The notes below the pieces were generated by a model. The model worked only from the letters and a program-made list of their open reading frames with translations, did not search any database and was not told the origin of the DNA. Shown here piece after piece: positions 1 to 9,122 of a DNA stretch of 64,000 bases (positions within the stretch are counted from its first letter, which is position 1; each line of letters starts with the position of its first letter). The stretch is from the NCBI GenBank assembly GCA_963805925.1, contig CAWDWB010000003.1, positions 62,001-126,000 on the forward strand, written 5' to 3'. Origin of the DNA: CAMPKL01 sp963805925. GTDB lineage: Bacteria > Acidobacteriota > Terriglobia > Bryobacterales > UBA6623. The translations under genes and the position numbers were made by a program.

Positions 1-836
1 ACATCTGCTTGCTTACGTTCGACATCAACCTCCAGTTCCGCTCGCAAATTCGATGCAAGCTCCAACGACTGCGGAGCCCCCGACTTGTTAATCGAGGCTT
101 GCAACTCCGGCAACGACTTACCGGAACCTCGCAGCCAGTTCTCCACGACGTCATTCTTGACCTGCAAGATGGGTATGCCGGCGTCCGCCGGTCCGGAGAC
201 GCTGCCGAACTTGATCAGTTGGTCGCCGTGCCAACCCTCGCGCCAACCGTTGACGACGATCACCGCCGCAGCCCCTTTATTTCGAGCGTTAATCGCCTTC
301 GAAATCAGATTCGCGTGGCGCGTAAAGCTCTTGCCGCCCTCATCTTTCGAGAACGAAGGTGGTTCGTAGCGCAACACGACGACAATCTTGCCCGTGACGT
401 CCACCTGCGCGAAATCATCGTAGCCCTTGTCTCTTGCTTCAATGCCGTAGCCTGCGAAAACAACCTGCCCCGAGACCTTCCCGGAAGACGAGAAATTGAT
501 GGGAGCGTAATCCTTGCCGAGCTTCAAGACCCGATCCCCGCCAGGGGACTGCAGCGTCAGGCGATTCTCCTCACCCATAACCGCGCCCGTGGTGACCTGG
601 AGCGGCTGCAGGTAGCCGTTCACCCCCGCCGGCTGCAGACCCGCTTGTTCAAATTTCTTGGCAATATACGCAGCAGCCTGATCCAACCCCGGCGTGCCGG
701 CGCCGCGCCCGCGCAACTCAGGTGACGCCAAGAACTTCACATCTTCGATGTAGGCCTCCGGCGAAGCGACCTGCGCGACCGCGGACGCGGTCGCGAATAT
801 CGCCAAGACAGCCGGGAGAAGACGTCGGATCAGCAT
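1..836 (-). CDS. Secreted M28-type peptidase with PA domain, 3' end outside window
   Basis: Reading the minus strand from the ATG at 836 gives an open frame of 278 codons running off the left edge. It starts with a signal peptide (MLIRRLLPAVLAIFATASAVAQ), then 'LASPELRGRGAGTPG', the usual entry of M28 metallo-aminopeptidases, and a protease-associated region at about residues 115-235 ('VFAGYGIEA', 'KGAAAVIVVNG', 'GIPILQVKNDV'). The zinc-binding peptidase domain should follow and is not in the window, so catalytic residues cannot be checked. It lies 13 bases downstream of the DsbA-like gene on the same strand and is probably co-transcribed with it. Likely role: periplasmic or extracellular peptide trimming. 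Confidence 0.85.
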   Translation of the reverse strand, partial: MLIRRLLPAVLAIFATASAVAQVASPEAYIEDVKFLASPELRGRGAGTPGLDQAAAYIAKKFEQAGLQPAGVNGYLQPLQVTTGAVMGEENRLTLQSPGGDRVLKLGKDYAPINFSSSGKVSGQVVFAGYGIEARDKGYDDFAQVDVTGKIVVVLRYEPPSFSKDEGGKSFTRHANLISKAINARNKGAAAVIVVNGWREGWHGDQLIKFGSVSGPADAGIPILQVKNDVVENWLRGSGKSLPELQASINKSGAPQSLELASNLRAELEVDVERKQAD

Positions 837-849
837 ATTGACCAGCCGA

Positions 850-1800
850 CTACTTCGGGAAACCGACCTCAGCCTCACAACCGCAGTCATCACCGGCATT
901 CTTGGTCACCTTCTGATATTCCAGTTCGTAATCGATCACGCCCTTCAAGCGAGGCCACTCTTGGGAACCAGGCAACATGCGGCCATTGACGAACAGCGTC
1001 GGAGTTGAAGTCACGTTCAGCTTGTGCCCTTCCGCCATGGAGTCTTCAACCTGCTTGGCGGCTTCTTTGCTTCCTACACACTGCGTAAAGGCGAGCGAGT
1101 CCATGCCTTGCTCGGTGACCCAAGCTGCTGCCTTAGACGAGAAATTCTCGGGCGTCACAGCCTGCTGGTTCTGAAAGATCCAGTCATGGTAACTCCAGAA
1201 CTTCTCCGGTTCGCGGACGTAGATGCAACGACCGGCGATCGCGGCGTCCATGGCCCAAGGATGCATCGGCAATGGAAAGTCCCGGAAGTAGACCCGCACC
1301 TTGTCCCCGTATTCGTTCTTCAGCTGATTGCGCAGCACCGCCGCTTCTTGAGCGCAGTACGGACACTCAAAATCGCTGTAAGCCACCACGACGACCGACG
1401 CCCCCTGCTTGCCAAAGGCGGGCGCCGCCATCGTATTGATCGTCTCGTTGTTCTGCTTGAAGGGATTGGCGGCGATGTCATAGACGGATCCTTCAATCAA
1501 GTGTTTGCCGTCAGCCGTGGCGTAAAACGTATGTTGCCGCGTCGACCCCTGATAGGATGCCGTCACAGTGGTCTTCAGCAACCCGGGCAATTCCGAATCC
1601 GTAAAGTCGGCAATCTCGATCCCGATTGGCGGCCCGTAGACGTACAAATGGCGTACGTAGAACTCCAGATCTGCCTTGTTGAGAGCATTCGCCGGAGGCG
1701 CCACGGCCGTTCCAGCGGCCGTCTTAGGCGCATCCAGGGGCGAGAGCTGTGCAGCCAAGGCCACAGAAAAGACGAGGGTTAGTAACGTCAGCCGAACCAT
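850..1800 (-). CDS. Secreted DsbA-family thioredoxin-fold protein
   Basis: This 316-residue protein has an N-terminal signal peptide (cleavage near residue 17), an uncharacterised N-terminal region (about 40-125) and a DsbA-type thioredoxin domain. The redox motif CPYC is at 146-149 ('DFECPYC') and the cis-proline loop 'STPTLF' has Thr266-Pro267. The helical insertion carries 'DFPLPMHPWA', common in DsbA-like proteins. A short tail contains a second cysteine pair (DDCGCE). The family acts in periplasmic disulfide exchange. The N-terminal extension means it is not a minimal DsbA, and oxidase versus isomerase activity cannot be decided. The M28 peptidase gene follows immediately. Confidence 0.88.
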   Translation of the reverse strand: MVRLTLLTLVFSVALAAQLSPLDAPKTAAGTAVAPPANALNKADLEFYVRHLYVYGPPIGIEIADFTDSELPGLLKTTVTASYQGSTRQHTFYATADGKHLIEGSVYDIAANPFKQNNETINTMAAPAFGKQGASVVVVAYSDFECPYCAQEAAVLRNQLKNEYGDKVRVYFRDFPLPMHPWAMDAAIAGRCIYVREPEKFWSYHDWIFQNQQAVTPENFSSKAAAWVTEQGMDSLAFTQCVGSKEAAKQVEDSMAEGHKLNVTSTPTLFVNGRMLPGSQEWPRLKGVIDYELEYQKVTKNAGDDCGCEAEVGFPK

Positions 1801-1861
1801 GCTGACATTCTAACCGGGTGAGAGCCGGCCATGCCGCCGCGATCGTGAGGATAGACCCCTG

Positions 1862-2416
1862 CTAGTCCTTCATTTCGATCAACTCGAGGTGGCCGTCTCT
1901 GCGGCGAAGCAGCACGCAAGTCCGTCCGGACTCGATGTCGCGGAACGTGACCTGATCGCGATCCTTCTGCTCAAGTACAATCCGAGCTTCTTCGACTGTT
2001 AGCGGCTTCGAGACCATCTTGGCGGCCGTTACCACGCGAGTTCCGCTGGGCTTCTCAGCCGCCGCCTTCGGCAATACCGCCGCGACTGCCGGCGATAGAT
2101 CTCCCCGTTGCCGGGAGGGGCGCCGCGTCTCGATGAGCTTGACTTTATTCTTGACTGCCTGCTTTTCCAACTTAGTTAAGGCATGATTCAGGGCAACAAA
2201 CGCATCGCCGTTGCGGTCGGTGACCACCAGCGTGTGATGCAACGCATGCAGCGTCACTTCCGCCTCCACGTTGCTGCCGCTCTTGGAGAAGATGACGTGG
2301 GCTTCTAAATCCCGGTTCGCCGACAGAATCCGATGGATCTTGGCAAACTTCGCGGTTGCTTTCTTCTTCTCTGCGTCCGTGATTTTGGCGTATCTTTCCG
2401 TGTAATGTACTTGCAT
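1862..2416 (-). CDS. hpf: Ribosome hibernation promoting factor, long form
   Basis: A 184-residue protein with an N-terminal S30AE/HPF fold ('MQVHYTERYAKIT...KIHRIL...VEAEVTLHALHHTLVVTDRNGDA') and a C-terminal S30AE_C-like domain at about 130-184 ('KPLTVEEARIVLEQKDRDQVTFRD'). The two-domain length fits long HPF, which dimerises 70S ribosomes into 100S particles in stationary phase. The gene is 32 bases downstream of rpoN and closes the ogt-lptCA-lptB-rpoN run. The lptB-rpoN-hpf order is a widely conserved arrangement (seen in E. coli), which supports the assignment. Confidence 0.93.
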   Translation of the reverse strand: MQVHYTERYAKITDAEKKKATAKFAKIHRILSANRDLEAHVIFSKSGSNVEAEVTLHALHHTLVVTDRNGDAFVALNHALTKLEKQAVKNKVKLIETRRPSRQRGDLSPAVAAVLPKAAAEKPSGTRVVTAAKMVSKPLTVEEARIVLEQKDRDQVTFRDIESGRTCVLLRRRDGHLELIEMKD

Positions 2417-2448
2417 TGTTCTACTCCGTCTTCTCCCGTCGCCCTGAA

Positions 2449-3891
2449 TCAGGCGCGCTGACGGCGCTTGTGCGTCGACGGGATATTCAAATCCTCGCGA
2501 TACTTGGCAACGGTCCGGCGGGTTACGTGGATGCCGTCGTCGCGAAGCATATCGCTTATCTTGTCGTCAGTCAGAGGCTTTCTCTTGTCCTCATCCTCAA
2601 TGATTTTCTGCACCTTGCGCTTGAGCAGAATCAACGGCATCGCATCGCCGCTGGGACCCTGCACTCCCTCAGAAAAGAAGTAGCGCAACTCATAGACCCC
2701 ATGAGGAGTCGTCGCGTATTTATTCGCGACCGCCCGACTGACGGTCGAAGGATGCACGCCAATCTCCTCGGCGACATCCTTGATCATCATCGGTCTCAGT
2801 TGCTCCAGGCCGTTCGCCAAAAAGCCGGTCTGCCGCTTAACGATGGCGTCGCAAACTCCGTGGATCGTTTGCCTGCGCTGTTCGATATTCCTAAGCAGCT
2901 GCATGGCCGAGCTGTATCGCTCCCGTATGTAACCGCGCACTTCGCTCGTTGACGCCCCGCGCTTCATCAGCGCGCGGTAACCCCGATTGAGCCGCAGATC
3001 CGGAACGTCGTCCTCGTTCAGCACAACCCGAAAGCCGCCGTCCGGCGTCCGTGCGAATTCGACGTCTGGTTCCACTGTGCGAACTTCGGTCGCGTTGTAG
3101 CGCTGGCCGGGCCGCGGATCCAAGTGCCGCACTACGTCGAGCGCGACCTTGACGTGATCAACGGGCCTGCCTAACGTCGCCGCCATCTTCTCTAGATGGG
3201 CGCCGTTTTGCAGTTCGTCCCAACACTGACGCACGATCATACCCGCGACGCCCTCAGACGCATCGGCGGAACGCAACTGGATCAATAAGCAATCCTGCAA
3301 ATCGAGGGCCCCGACGCCAAGCGGGTCCATGTCCTGCACAACCGACAACGCCTCCTGTGCCGCCTTGAGGGATACGCCGACGCTTTGGGCGATCTCCTCC
3401 AGCGAGATCGTCAAATAGCCATCTTCGTTGAGGTTGCCGATGATCTCTTCGCTGGCCGCACGGACTTCTTCCGACGTATCCGTCATGCTCAGCTGCCAGT
3501 TCAAGTGATCGGTAAGGGTCGTTGCCTTGGAAAGGAACGTCTCGAAGGACGCCTTCTCGACGGCCATTTCCGGCGCGGGACCCCGGGGACCGGCGTCCAG
3601 GTAATCGTCGAAGAACGCCGCAAGGTCAATATCCTCGAATGCTTCGGCGGGCGAATCGTCGTCCCGATCGCTCTCCCGCGCTTCCTCCGCCTCGGCGGCC
3701 TGTTCCAGGGAAGCCTCCACAGGTTCACCGTCGGCGTTGATCTCTAGAACCGGATTCTCTTCCAACTCCTGGACTATCTCTTCCTTGAGTTCCAGCTTGT
3801 TCAAAGCCAATAGCTTGACAAGCTGTCGAAGACTCTGGGTCAGCACCGGCTTTTGCGCCAGTTTCAGCCCCAATCGCTGTTGCATCAACAT
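2449..3891 (-). CDS. rpoN: RNA polymerase sigma-54 factor
   Basis: This 480-residue protein has all sigma-54 regions. Region I, which contacts activators, starts 'QQRLGLKLAQKPVLTQSLRQLV'. An acidic region II spans about 55-110. The core-binding domain follows ('LTDHLNWQLSM', 'MDPLGVGA'). The C-terminal DNA-binding part has the helix 'GVHPSTVSRAVANKY' and an RpoN box TRRTVAKYRE at about 457-466, differing from the canonical ARRTVAKYRE at the first residue only. It directs transcription from -24/-12 promoters and needs AAA+ activators, none of which is in this window. It lies between lptB and hpf in the usual order. Confidence 0.96.
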   Translation of the reverse strand: MLMQQRLGLKLAQKPVLTQSLRQLVKLLALNKLELKEEIVQELEENPVLEINADGEPVEASLEQAAEAEEARESDRDDDSPAEAFEDIDLAAFFDDYLDAGPRGPAPEMAVEKASFETFLSKATTLTDHLNWQLSMTDTSEEVRAASEEIIGNLNEDGYLTISLEEIAQSVGVSLKAAQEALSVVQDMDPLGVGALDLQDCLLIQLRSADASEGVAGMIVRQCWDELQNGAHLEKMAATLGRPVDHVKVALDVVRHLDPRPGQRYNATEVRTVEPDVEFARTPDGGFRVVLNEDDVPDLRLNRGYRALMKRGASTSEVRGYIRERYSSAMQLLRNIEQRRQTIHGVCDAIVKRQTGFLANGLEQLRPMMIKDVAEEIGVHPSTVSRAVANKYATTPHGVYELRYFFSEGVQGPSGDAMPLILLKRKVQKIIEDEDKRKPLTDDKISDMLRDDGIHVTRRTVAKYREDLNIPSTHKRRQRA

Positions 3892-3951
3892 AGTTTCGTC
3901 GTCAGAGAGAGACTACGATTGCAATTAGCTTACCATTCGCAATTTCGTGGA

Positions 3952-4716
3952 CTACGGAGGCGGGATATCGCCCTTGCGGCGGCCGTGCTTTTTGGGCAGT
4001 TCGAAGTTTTCACCCAGGTATACCCGGCGGACGTCAGGGTCAGCCTGTAGCTCCTCGGGCGTTCCTGATCGAAAGACGCTGCCATCATTGAGGATGTACG
4101 CGCGGTCGGTCACACTGAGCGTCTCTCGCACGTTGTGATCGGTAATCAGAATCCCGATGCCGGTTCGGCGCAGCTTCTCGATGATTGCCTGGATCTCGAT
4201 CACCTGCTTGGGATCGATGCCCGAAAACGGCTCATCCAAGAGCAAAAAACTCGGAGATATGACCAACGACCGGGCAATTTCAACACGCCGCCGCTCTCCG
4301 CCCGAGAGTTGAAACCCCTGGCTCCTGCGCACTGTTTCCAGCCCCAGATCGGCAATCAACTCGTCCATGCGCGCTCGACGCTCCCTGCGGTCGAGCGGCA
4401 AGGACTGCAGGATGGCCAGCAGGTTGCCTTCCACCGTCAGCTTGCGAAATACCGATGCCTCCTGCGGCAGGTAACTCACGCCCAGCCGAGCCCGGCGGTA
4501 CATCGGCAGCGAGGTGATATCGTTGCCGTCCAGCCGGACGGAGCCGGAATCGGGCCGAATGAGCCCGACAATCATGCGGAACGATGTCGTCTTGCCCGCG
4601 CCGTTCGGCCCCAGCAGACCAACAACCTCTCCGCGTTCGACAGAGACGCTCACGTCGCTGACCACGCGGCGGCCCCGGTAAGTTTTACACAAGTTCTCCG
4701 TGCTTAGGGCGGACAT
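3952..4716 (-). CDS. lptB: LPS export ABC transporter ATPase
   Basis: A 254-residue cytoplasmic ATPase of the LptB2FGC lipopolysaccharide exporter. Walker A GPNGAGKT is at 36-43, the signature LSGGE at 137-141, Walker B LLLDEP at 158-163 and the H-loop His at about 194 ('ITDHNVRETL'). The Q-loop 'SYLPQEASVFRKLTV' is characteristic of LptB. It lies 16 bases downstream of the LptC/LptA-like gene, which would make its envelope partner, and upstream of rpoN. LptF/G permeases are not in the window. The assignment is firm from sequence and context together. Confidence 0.95.
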   Translation of the reverse strand: MSALSTENLCKTYRGRRVVSDVSVSVERGEVVGLLGPNGAGKTTSFRMIVGLIRPDSGSVRLDGNDITSLPMYRRARLGVSYLPQEASVFRKLTVEGNLLAILQSLPLDRRERRARMDELIADLGLETVRRSQGFQLSGGERRRVEIARSLVISPSFLLLDEPFSGIDPKQVIEIQAIIEKLRRTGIGILITDHNVRETLSVTDRAYILNDGSVFRSGTPEELQADPDVRRVYLGENFELPKKHGRRKGDIPPP

Positions 4717-4732
4717 CGTTCGGGCGCTGTTG

Positions 4733-6949
4733 CTAGTCCTTGGCCTGTCGTTGGACTGTGAGAGCAGGCTTATTGCCGCCCTCCACTCGGAGTCCTTCGT
4801 CGTCGATCTTATAGATTAGCCGAGCGCCGCTCGTTTCTTCGCCCCTTGCATTCATCGCCCTCGCCGGGGTTCCGTCGAGGATCACCTCCTGCGTGGCGGC
4901 GTCATATCGCGCCTTGTCCCCAAACCCTTTCTGCCCCGAGTCGGCTTGCAGCACTTCAACGCTGCCTCGCGCCTCCGCACTCTGGAGTGATGCTCCAGCT
5001 TCGCCCGCTAAAGTAGCGTCCAACTCGTCGCCTGTGACGCGCAGCGGTCCGCGCAAGAGCTGCACCGCCCCGCGATATTGAGCTACGCGCTGTTGGTCTT
5101 GATAAAGCAGACTTTTTGATCGGACCAATGCCGGCTGGGCGCCTTCCTCCGGTCCTCGCAACGTGCTGCGGACCTCTCCTTCCGCCTCCAGCATCTTCGC
5201 AGATCGATCGACGATAATCCGCTTGGCTTCGACGCGATTCACCTTCTGCCACAGCCTTGCGCGGCCTTCGTAGACGATCCGTCCCTGCCCCTGGTCGGAA
5301 GACATCGTATCGGCCGCCGCAAAAACAGGCTCCCCTTGTTTAAACATTCCTTCACCGTCAGCCGAAGGCGCATCCTCGCTGTAACGGGCCGTTACACGAC
5401 CCGCCGCATCGAGCTGTCCCGTCGTTTCGGTGAGCGTGATCTTGTCCGCTGCAATGGCCACACTCGGCTGATCGACTCGCGCATTCCCGGTCAGCAGCAG
5501 ACGCCCGAGGGCGGGCTCATACACGGACTCCGCCGCGCTGCCCTTGCGTTTGTCTTGTTCGAAGCGAGTTCCGCCTCCTTGCTTCAAATTCAACAACGCT
5601 CCTGATCCCTGGTCGAACCTCGCGTCCAGCGTCTCGCTCCAGCTCGTTAGAGGGAACCGCCCTGCTGCCTGCGGCAGGTCTCTGAGTTCCACGTGGCCCC
5701 TCGCGGTCAGCTTCTCCATGCGGTTTTCCGCTCCATAGTCGACTCGCAACGTGTCGCCAGCCAGCCGCCGCTCGGAAGCTGAAGCGGTTTCCGGCGAAAT
5801 CGTGATCCGACCCCGGTCAAGAGTTTCCATGTAGGCAACTTCTTCGCCGCCTGGACGCATCGTGAGGTGAATGCTGCGCGACTCCACTTGTCGTCCGAGA
5901 CCATCGCCCTTTCCGCGGCGCTGCTCGGACACTCTGGCGTCGCCGACCAGATTCGCATCCGTCAGGCGACTGTCACGCTCGCCGGCCTGAACTGCGTACT
6001 TCAGCTCAATCCAGTCCCCCTCGGCTAATACGAGCGAGGCCACGGTGGCGGACGTGAGCCTTGATTCACCTTCGCCCACGACGGTCTCAATCCAACCCTC
6101 CGGCGAATAACTGGCGCGCAGCAAGGGCGTCTCAAAACGCACTTCCCGCGCCTCTTGCCGGCTCAAACCGATAGCCTTGACGGCCGCTATTTGGCGTAAA
6201 GTTCCATCTTCCAAAAAGACATCCGCGCTCTCGGCCGTCACCCGATACGAACCCCGCTCCAGACTGCAGCCGCCCGTCAGCTTGACCTGCTCCTGCGATT
6301 CGAAGTACTCCAACCGACCGGCACGAATCACCGTTCGATCCCCCGTTGGAGAATCCGCAAAGCGTTCCACTGCCGCTTCGTGGTACATCGTGAACTGTCG
6401 GTTCATTGAGTCGTAGCGCGCGCCCAGAGAGCTGCCTCGGCCGCCGTCGAACGCATATGACACCTCGCGTTCGGTCCAAACCTCTCCCGTTTCGGTATTG
6501 AATGTCGCTCCGGACGTCGTAATGTGCGTGTAGCGAGACTCGTCGACCGGCTCAGCGCCTGTCGGTAAACCCAAGGTGATAGCGACGCGGCCCTCGCTGT
6601 GAAACCGGTTCTGTCCTGCGTCGAAGTTCGCCTCTTCGGTCACGACCCGATCGTAGACCCCGCTCTCCGGGTGCTGGATTTCCAGCCGAACATCGGTTAA
6701 CTGGATTCCCGATCGTTGCCGGTCCTGGCGAAACCCGCCCGCTCGTATCGCAACTCTTTGGCGATTCCCGGCCGTCTGACTCCAACTCCATCCAGCCGAC
6801 TGAGAGGAAACATCGCTGGCGATCGCCGCCGGAGCCGTGGCCTCCTCTATCGCCAATCGCTCTTGCCCGGCCTGGTAGTCGCGCCAGGCCACGATCGCTA
6901 CCGCGATCGCGCCTAGGAGGGCCAAGATACGCAGGATCTTGATTTTCAT
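4733..6949 (-). CDS. LptC-LptA-like fusion protein, multi-OstA periplasmic LPS bridge
   Basis: About 738 residues. A single N-terminal membrane helix ('ILRILALLGAIAVAIVAW') and an LptC-like beta domain ('GIQLTDVRLEIQHPESGVYDRVVTEEANFD') are followed by several OstA/LptA-type beta-jellyroll repeats ('GRLEYFESQEQVKLTGG', 'ESVYEPALGRLLLTGNARV', 'KSLLYQDQQRVAQYRGAVQLLRG'). LptC in E. coli is about 190 residues and LptA about 185, so this looks like one inner-membrane-anchored polypeptide replacing both in the LPS bridge. I chose the ATG at 6949 because it overlaps the ogt stop as ATGA; a TTG two codons earlier is possible. lptB follows after 16 bases. The fusion is inferred from repeats and context. 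Confidence 0.85.
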   Translation of the reverse strand: MKIKILRILALLGAIAVAIVAWRDYQAGQERLAIEEATAPAAIASDVSSQSAGWSWSQTAGNRQRVAIRAGGFRQDRQRSGIQLTDVRLEIQHPESGVYDRVVTEEANFDAGQNRFHSEGRVAITLGLPTGAEPVDESRYTHITTSGATFNTETGEVWTEREVSYAFDGGRGSSLGARYDSMNRQFTMYHEAAVERFADSPTGDRTVIRAGRLEYFESQEQVKLTGGCSLERGSYRVTAESADVFLEDGTLRQIAAVKAIGLSRQEAREVRFETPLLRASYSPEGWIETVVGEGESRLTSATVASLVLAEGDWIELKYAVQAGERDSRLTDANLVGDARVSEQRRGKGDGLGRQVESRSIHLTMRPGGEEVAYMETLDRGRITISPETASASERRLAGDTLRVDYGAENRMEKLTARGHVELRDLPQAAGRFPLTSWSETLDARFDQGSGALLNLKQGGGTRFEQDKRKGSAAESVYEPALGRLLLTGNARVDQPSVAIAADKITLTETTGQLDAAGRVTARYSEDAPSADGEGMFKQGEPVFAAADTMSSDQGQGRIVYEGRARLWQKVNRVEAKRIIVDRSAKMLEAEGEVRSTLRGPEEGAQPALVRSKSLLYQDQQRVAQYRGAVQLLRGPLRVTGDELDATLAGEAGASLQSAEARGSVEVLQADSGQKGFGDKARYDAATQEVILDGTPARAMNARGEETSGARLIYKIDDEGLRVEGGNKPALTVQRQAKD

Positions 6950-7452
6950 CGCCAATCCGCCCGACGGCCGCCCTCATGCGCCAAAAGCCACTTCTTCCGC
7001 TGCAGGCCTCCTGCATAGCCGGTGAGACTGCCGTCGCCGCCGATTACCCGATGGCATGGAACAACTAGCGCAATGGGATTCTGGGAGTTCGCTCGCCCGA
7101 CCGCTCGCGCCGCGCCTGGGCGGCCTATTCGAGCTGCCAGGTCCCCATACGACACGGTCGTGCCCGGCGTGATCGCGCGCAAGCAGCTCCAGACCATTTC
7201 TTCGAACTCCGTGCCCTTCGAATCGGTCCGTACCGCGGTCAACGACTCCAGGTCCCCATCTAGATAGGTCTCGACCCTCTTTTTGAAACCGCCGAAGCCT
7301 GGCTTGCGTTCGAGTTCCACGCCGGGCCAATGGCGTGTCAGCAGCCGGTCCATCCGGTCACGGCAATCGCCAAAATCCAGAGCGCAAAGCGCTTCAGCCG
7401 TTCCGGCCAACACGATTTCCCCCAACTGGGAATCAAATTTATCCAAGTACAT
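6946..7452 (-). CDS. ogt: Methylated-DNA-protein-cysteine S-methyltransferase
   Basis: A 168-residue Ogt/MGMT. The C-terminal domain contains the alkyl-acceptor motif VPCHRVI with Cys133, preceded by the Asn-hinge region 'ARAVGRANSQNPIALV' and followed by 'GSLTGYAGGLQRKKWLL'. It repairs O6-alkylguanine by irreversible transfer to Cys133. The N-terminal domain ('MYLDKFDSQLGEIVLAGTAEALCALDF') is of the usual length. Its TGA overlaps the next ATG (ATGA at 6946-6949), so a DNA repair gene heads the LPS-export operon; this pairing may only reflect shared transcription. Confidence 0.95.
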   Translation of the reverse strand: MYLDKFDSQLGEIVLAGTAEALCALDFGDCRDRMDRLLTRHWPGVELERKPGFGGFKKRVETYLDGDLESLTAVRTDSKGTEFEEMVWSCLRAITPGTTVSYGDLAARIGRPGAARAVGRANSQNPIALVVPCHRVIGGDGSLTGYAGGLQRKKWLLAHEGGRRADWR

Positions 7453-7523
7453 CCGTGCAGGCTGCTCCGGCGAAGCCTTGTTATATCATCGCGCTCTCAC
7501 CGGCGCTGAATGGTCATGCTCTA

Positions 7524-8117
7524 ATGGTCGCGATGTTCGATCTCGGTGGCTACAGTTCGGTCGTGCGCTCCATCTTGGAGGCGGTGGACGAAGGCAACCG
7601 GCTCATGCCGCTTGCCCCGAGCGCGACAGTCTCGTCGCCCGGCCTGTCGCTCCTCCGCCAGACCGAAGCGGACGATCTCTTCGATGGCGATAAGCCCGCG
7701 TCGGACGATTTTGCCCTGTGCGCGCGCAGCGCCCTCTTCCTTTATTTTTCGGCCCTCGATGAGTCGCATACGATCTCCCAGAGCATTTCCTCCGATACTG
7801 GCAGCTATCTTCACGGGATCATGCATCGTCAGGAGCCCGACTATTCCAATGCGAAGTACTGGTTTCGCCGCGTCGGACGCCACGAGCTTTTCCCTACATT
7901 GCGGGAAGAAGGCGCCCGCTTGCGGTACAGGAGCGAACGGATCGAGCAGCGCTTCAGTTCCAGGCCCGAGTGGGATCCGGACTGGTTCATCGACCAGTGC
8001 GAGCAGGCGGTCAACGGCAGCAGCCCTAACGACGTCGTCAAGGACCTGGAATCGATCCAGCGTCTGGAGTGGCGCCTCGTTTTCGACTACTCCTACCGCA
8101 GAGCGCTGAGCGGCTGA
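7524..8117 (+). CDS. Conserved protein of unknown function, partner of a sugar kinase
   Basis: A 197-residue soluble protein. I do not recognise a characterised family, but the block 'GIMHRQEPDYSNAKYWFRRVGRH' (about residues 112-134) looks like a strongly conserved motif that I recall from unannotated proteins of several environmental phyla. The N-terminus 'FDLGGYSSVVRSILEAVDEGNRL' is compact and no signal peptide is visible. Start chosen at ATG 7524; ATG 7533 is equally possible, and the longer reading from 7335 would run over the divergent ogt gene. The next ATG lies one base beyond its stop, so it should be translationally coupled to the sugar kinase; a role in amino-sugar use is inference. 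Confidence 0.75.
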   Translation: MVAMFDLGGYSSVVRSILEAVDEGNRLMPLAPSATVSSPGLSLLRQTEADDLFDGDKPASDDFALCARSALFLYFSALDESHTISQSISSDTGSYLHGIMHRQEPDYSNAKYWFRRVGRHELFPTLREEGARLRYRSERIEQRFSSRPEWDPDWFIDQCEQAVNGSSPNDVVKDLESIQRLEWRLVFDYSYRRALSG

Positions 8118-8118
8118 G

Positions 8119-9072
8119 ATGGTCGGCAAACTCTATCTTGGCGTCGACGGAGGTCAATCTTCGACCAAGGCGCTGGTCGGTAACGCCCAGGGTGAGATTC
8201 TTGGGCAGGGTCTGGGCGGCCCGTGCAATCACGCTCGCATGGGCGAGGGGCGCGCCAAGTTGGAGAGGGCCCTCTCCGAGGCAGTCGGGCAAGCCCTGGT
8301 TCCGCTGGGCCTCACATTAGCCGACACCCGCTTCCATCGAATCTGCATCGGAATGAGCGGCGGGCCCGACGATAAACGCGAAATCATTCAGGGCCTGATC
8401 CAGGCCGACTCTTACGACGTGACCACGGATGCCCACATTGCCCTTTACGGAGCCGTAGAGGGCGGCGTCGGAGCAGTGGTGATCTCGGGAACCGGCTCGA
8501 TCGCCCTGAGCCGGGACCGCCAAGGCCGCATCTGGCGGGCGGGCGGTTGGGGATATGTCTTCGGCGACGAGGGGTCCGCATTCGATATAGCCCGCCTCTC
8601 GTTGCGCGCCTCCCTCGCGGCCGAAGAGGGCTGGGGCCCCAGCACCTCACTCCGGGCCGCACTGCTGGCCGCTACTCACTCCGACAGCGCCAACCATCTG
8701 CTGCACCGCTGGTATGCCGGCGAATTTTCTCGCGATCAGACGGCAGACTGGAGTCGTTTGGCCGAAGTAGCCGCTACTCAGGGTGACGCCGTCGCGCGAT
8801 CCATCATCGAGGGCGCGGGGAAGAGCCTCGCCGAACTCGCAGCCAAGGCGGCCAGGATGGCCTCGTTACCCGCGACGGGCCCAATATGCCCCATTGGGGG
8901 CGTTTTTGCCAATGCGAGCGTCATGCGCAGCTTTTCCGGCTCGCTTGACGACCTGCTCGGGATTCGCCCGGCGGCGCCCGCCGCTTTACCCGCGGACGGC
9001 GCCCTGCGAGCGGCGACCGAAGGCGTTTCTTTGTCTCAGACCTCAAAGTCATCTGTACGATTCCCGCCCTAA
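8119..9072 (+). CDS. BadF/BadG-type ATPase, probable N-acetylglucosamine kinase
   Basis: A 317-residue ASKHA-fold kinase. The phosphate-1 motif is 'LGVDGGQSSTKAL' at 7-19, followed by the NAGK-type 'GPCNHAR' loop and the phosphate-2 region 'GVGAVVISGTGSIALSRD' with 'AGGWGYVFGDEGSAFDIA', characteristic of bacterial and eukaryotic GlcNAc kinases of the BadF/BadG/BcrA/BcrD family. It would phosphorylate GlcNAc or a related amino sugar at C6. It starts one base after the stop of the unknown gene. The last ~25 residues ('TEGVSLSQTSKSSVRFPP') are divergent. Exact substrate is uncertain. Confidence 0.85.
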   Translation: MVGKLYLGVDGGQSSTKALVGNAQGEILGQGLGGPCNHARMGEGRAKLERALSEAVGQALVPLGLTLADTRFHRICIGMSGGPDDKREIIQGLIQADSYDVTTDAHIALYGAVEGGVGAVVISGTGSIALSRDRQGRIWRAGGWGYVFGDEGSAFDIARLSLRASLAAEEGWGPSTSLRAALLAATHSDSANHLLHRWYAGEFSRDQTADWSRLAEVAATQGDAVARSIIEGAGKSLAELAAKAARMASLPATGPICPIGGVFANASVMRSFSGSLDDLLGIRPAAPAALPADGALRAATEGVSLSQTSKSSVRFPP

Positions 9073-9122
9073 TAAAAAAGGTCCCCTAACGGGTTTCACC
9101 GCGCTTCCGCTACCATAGGAGC

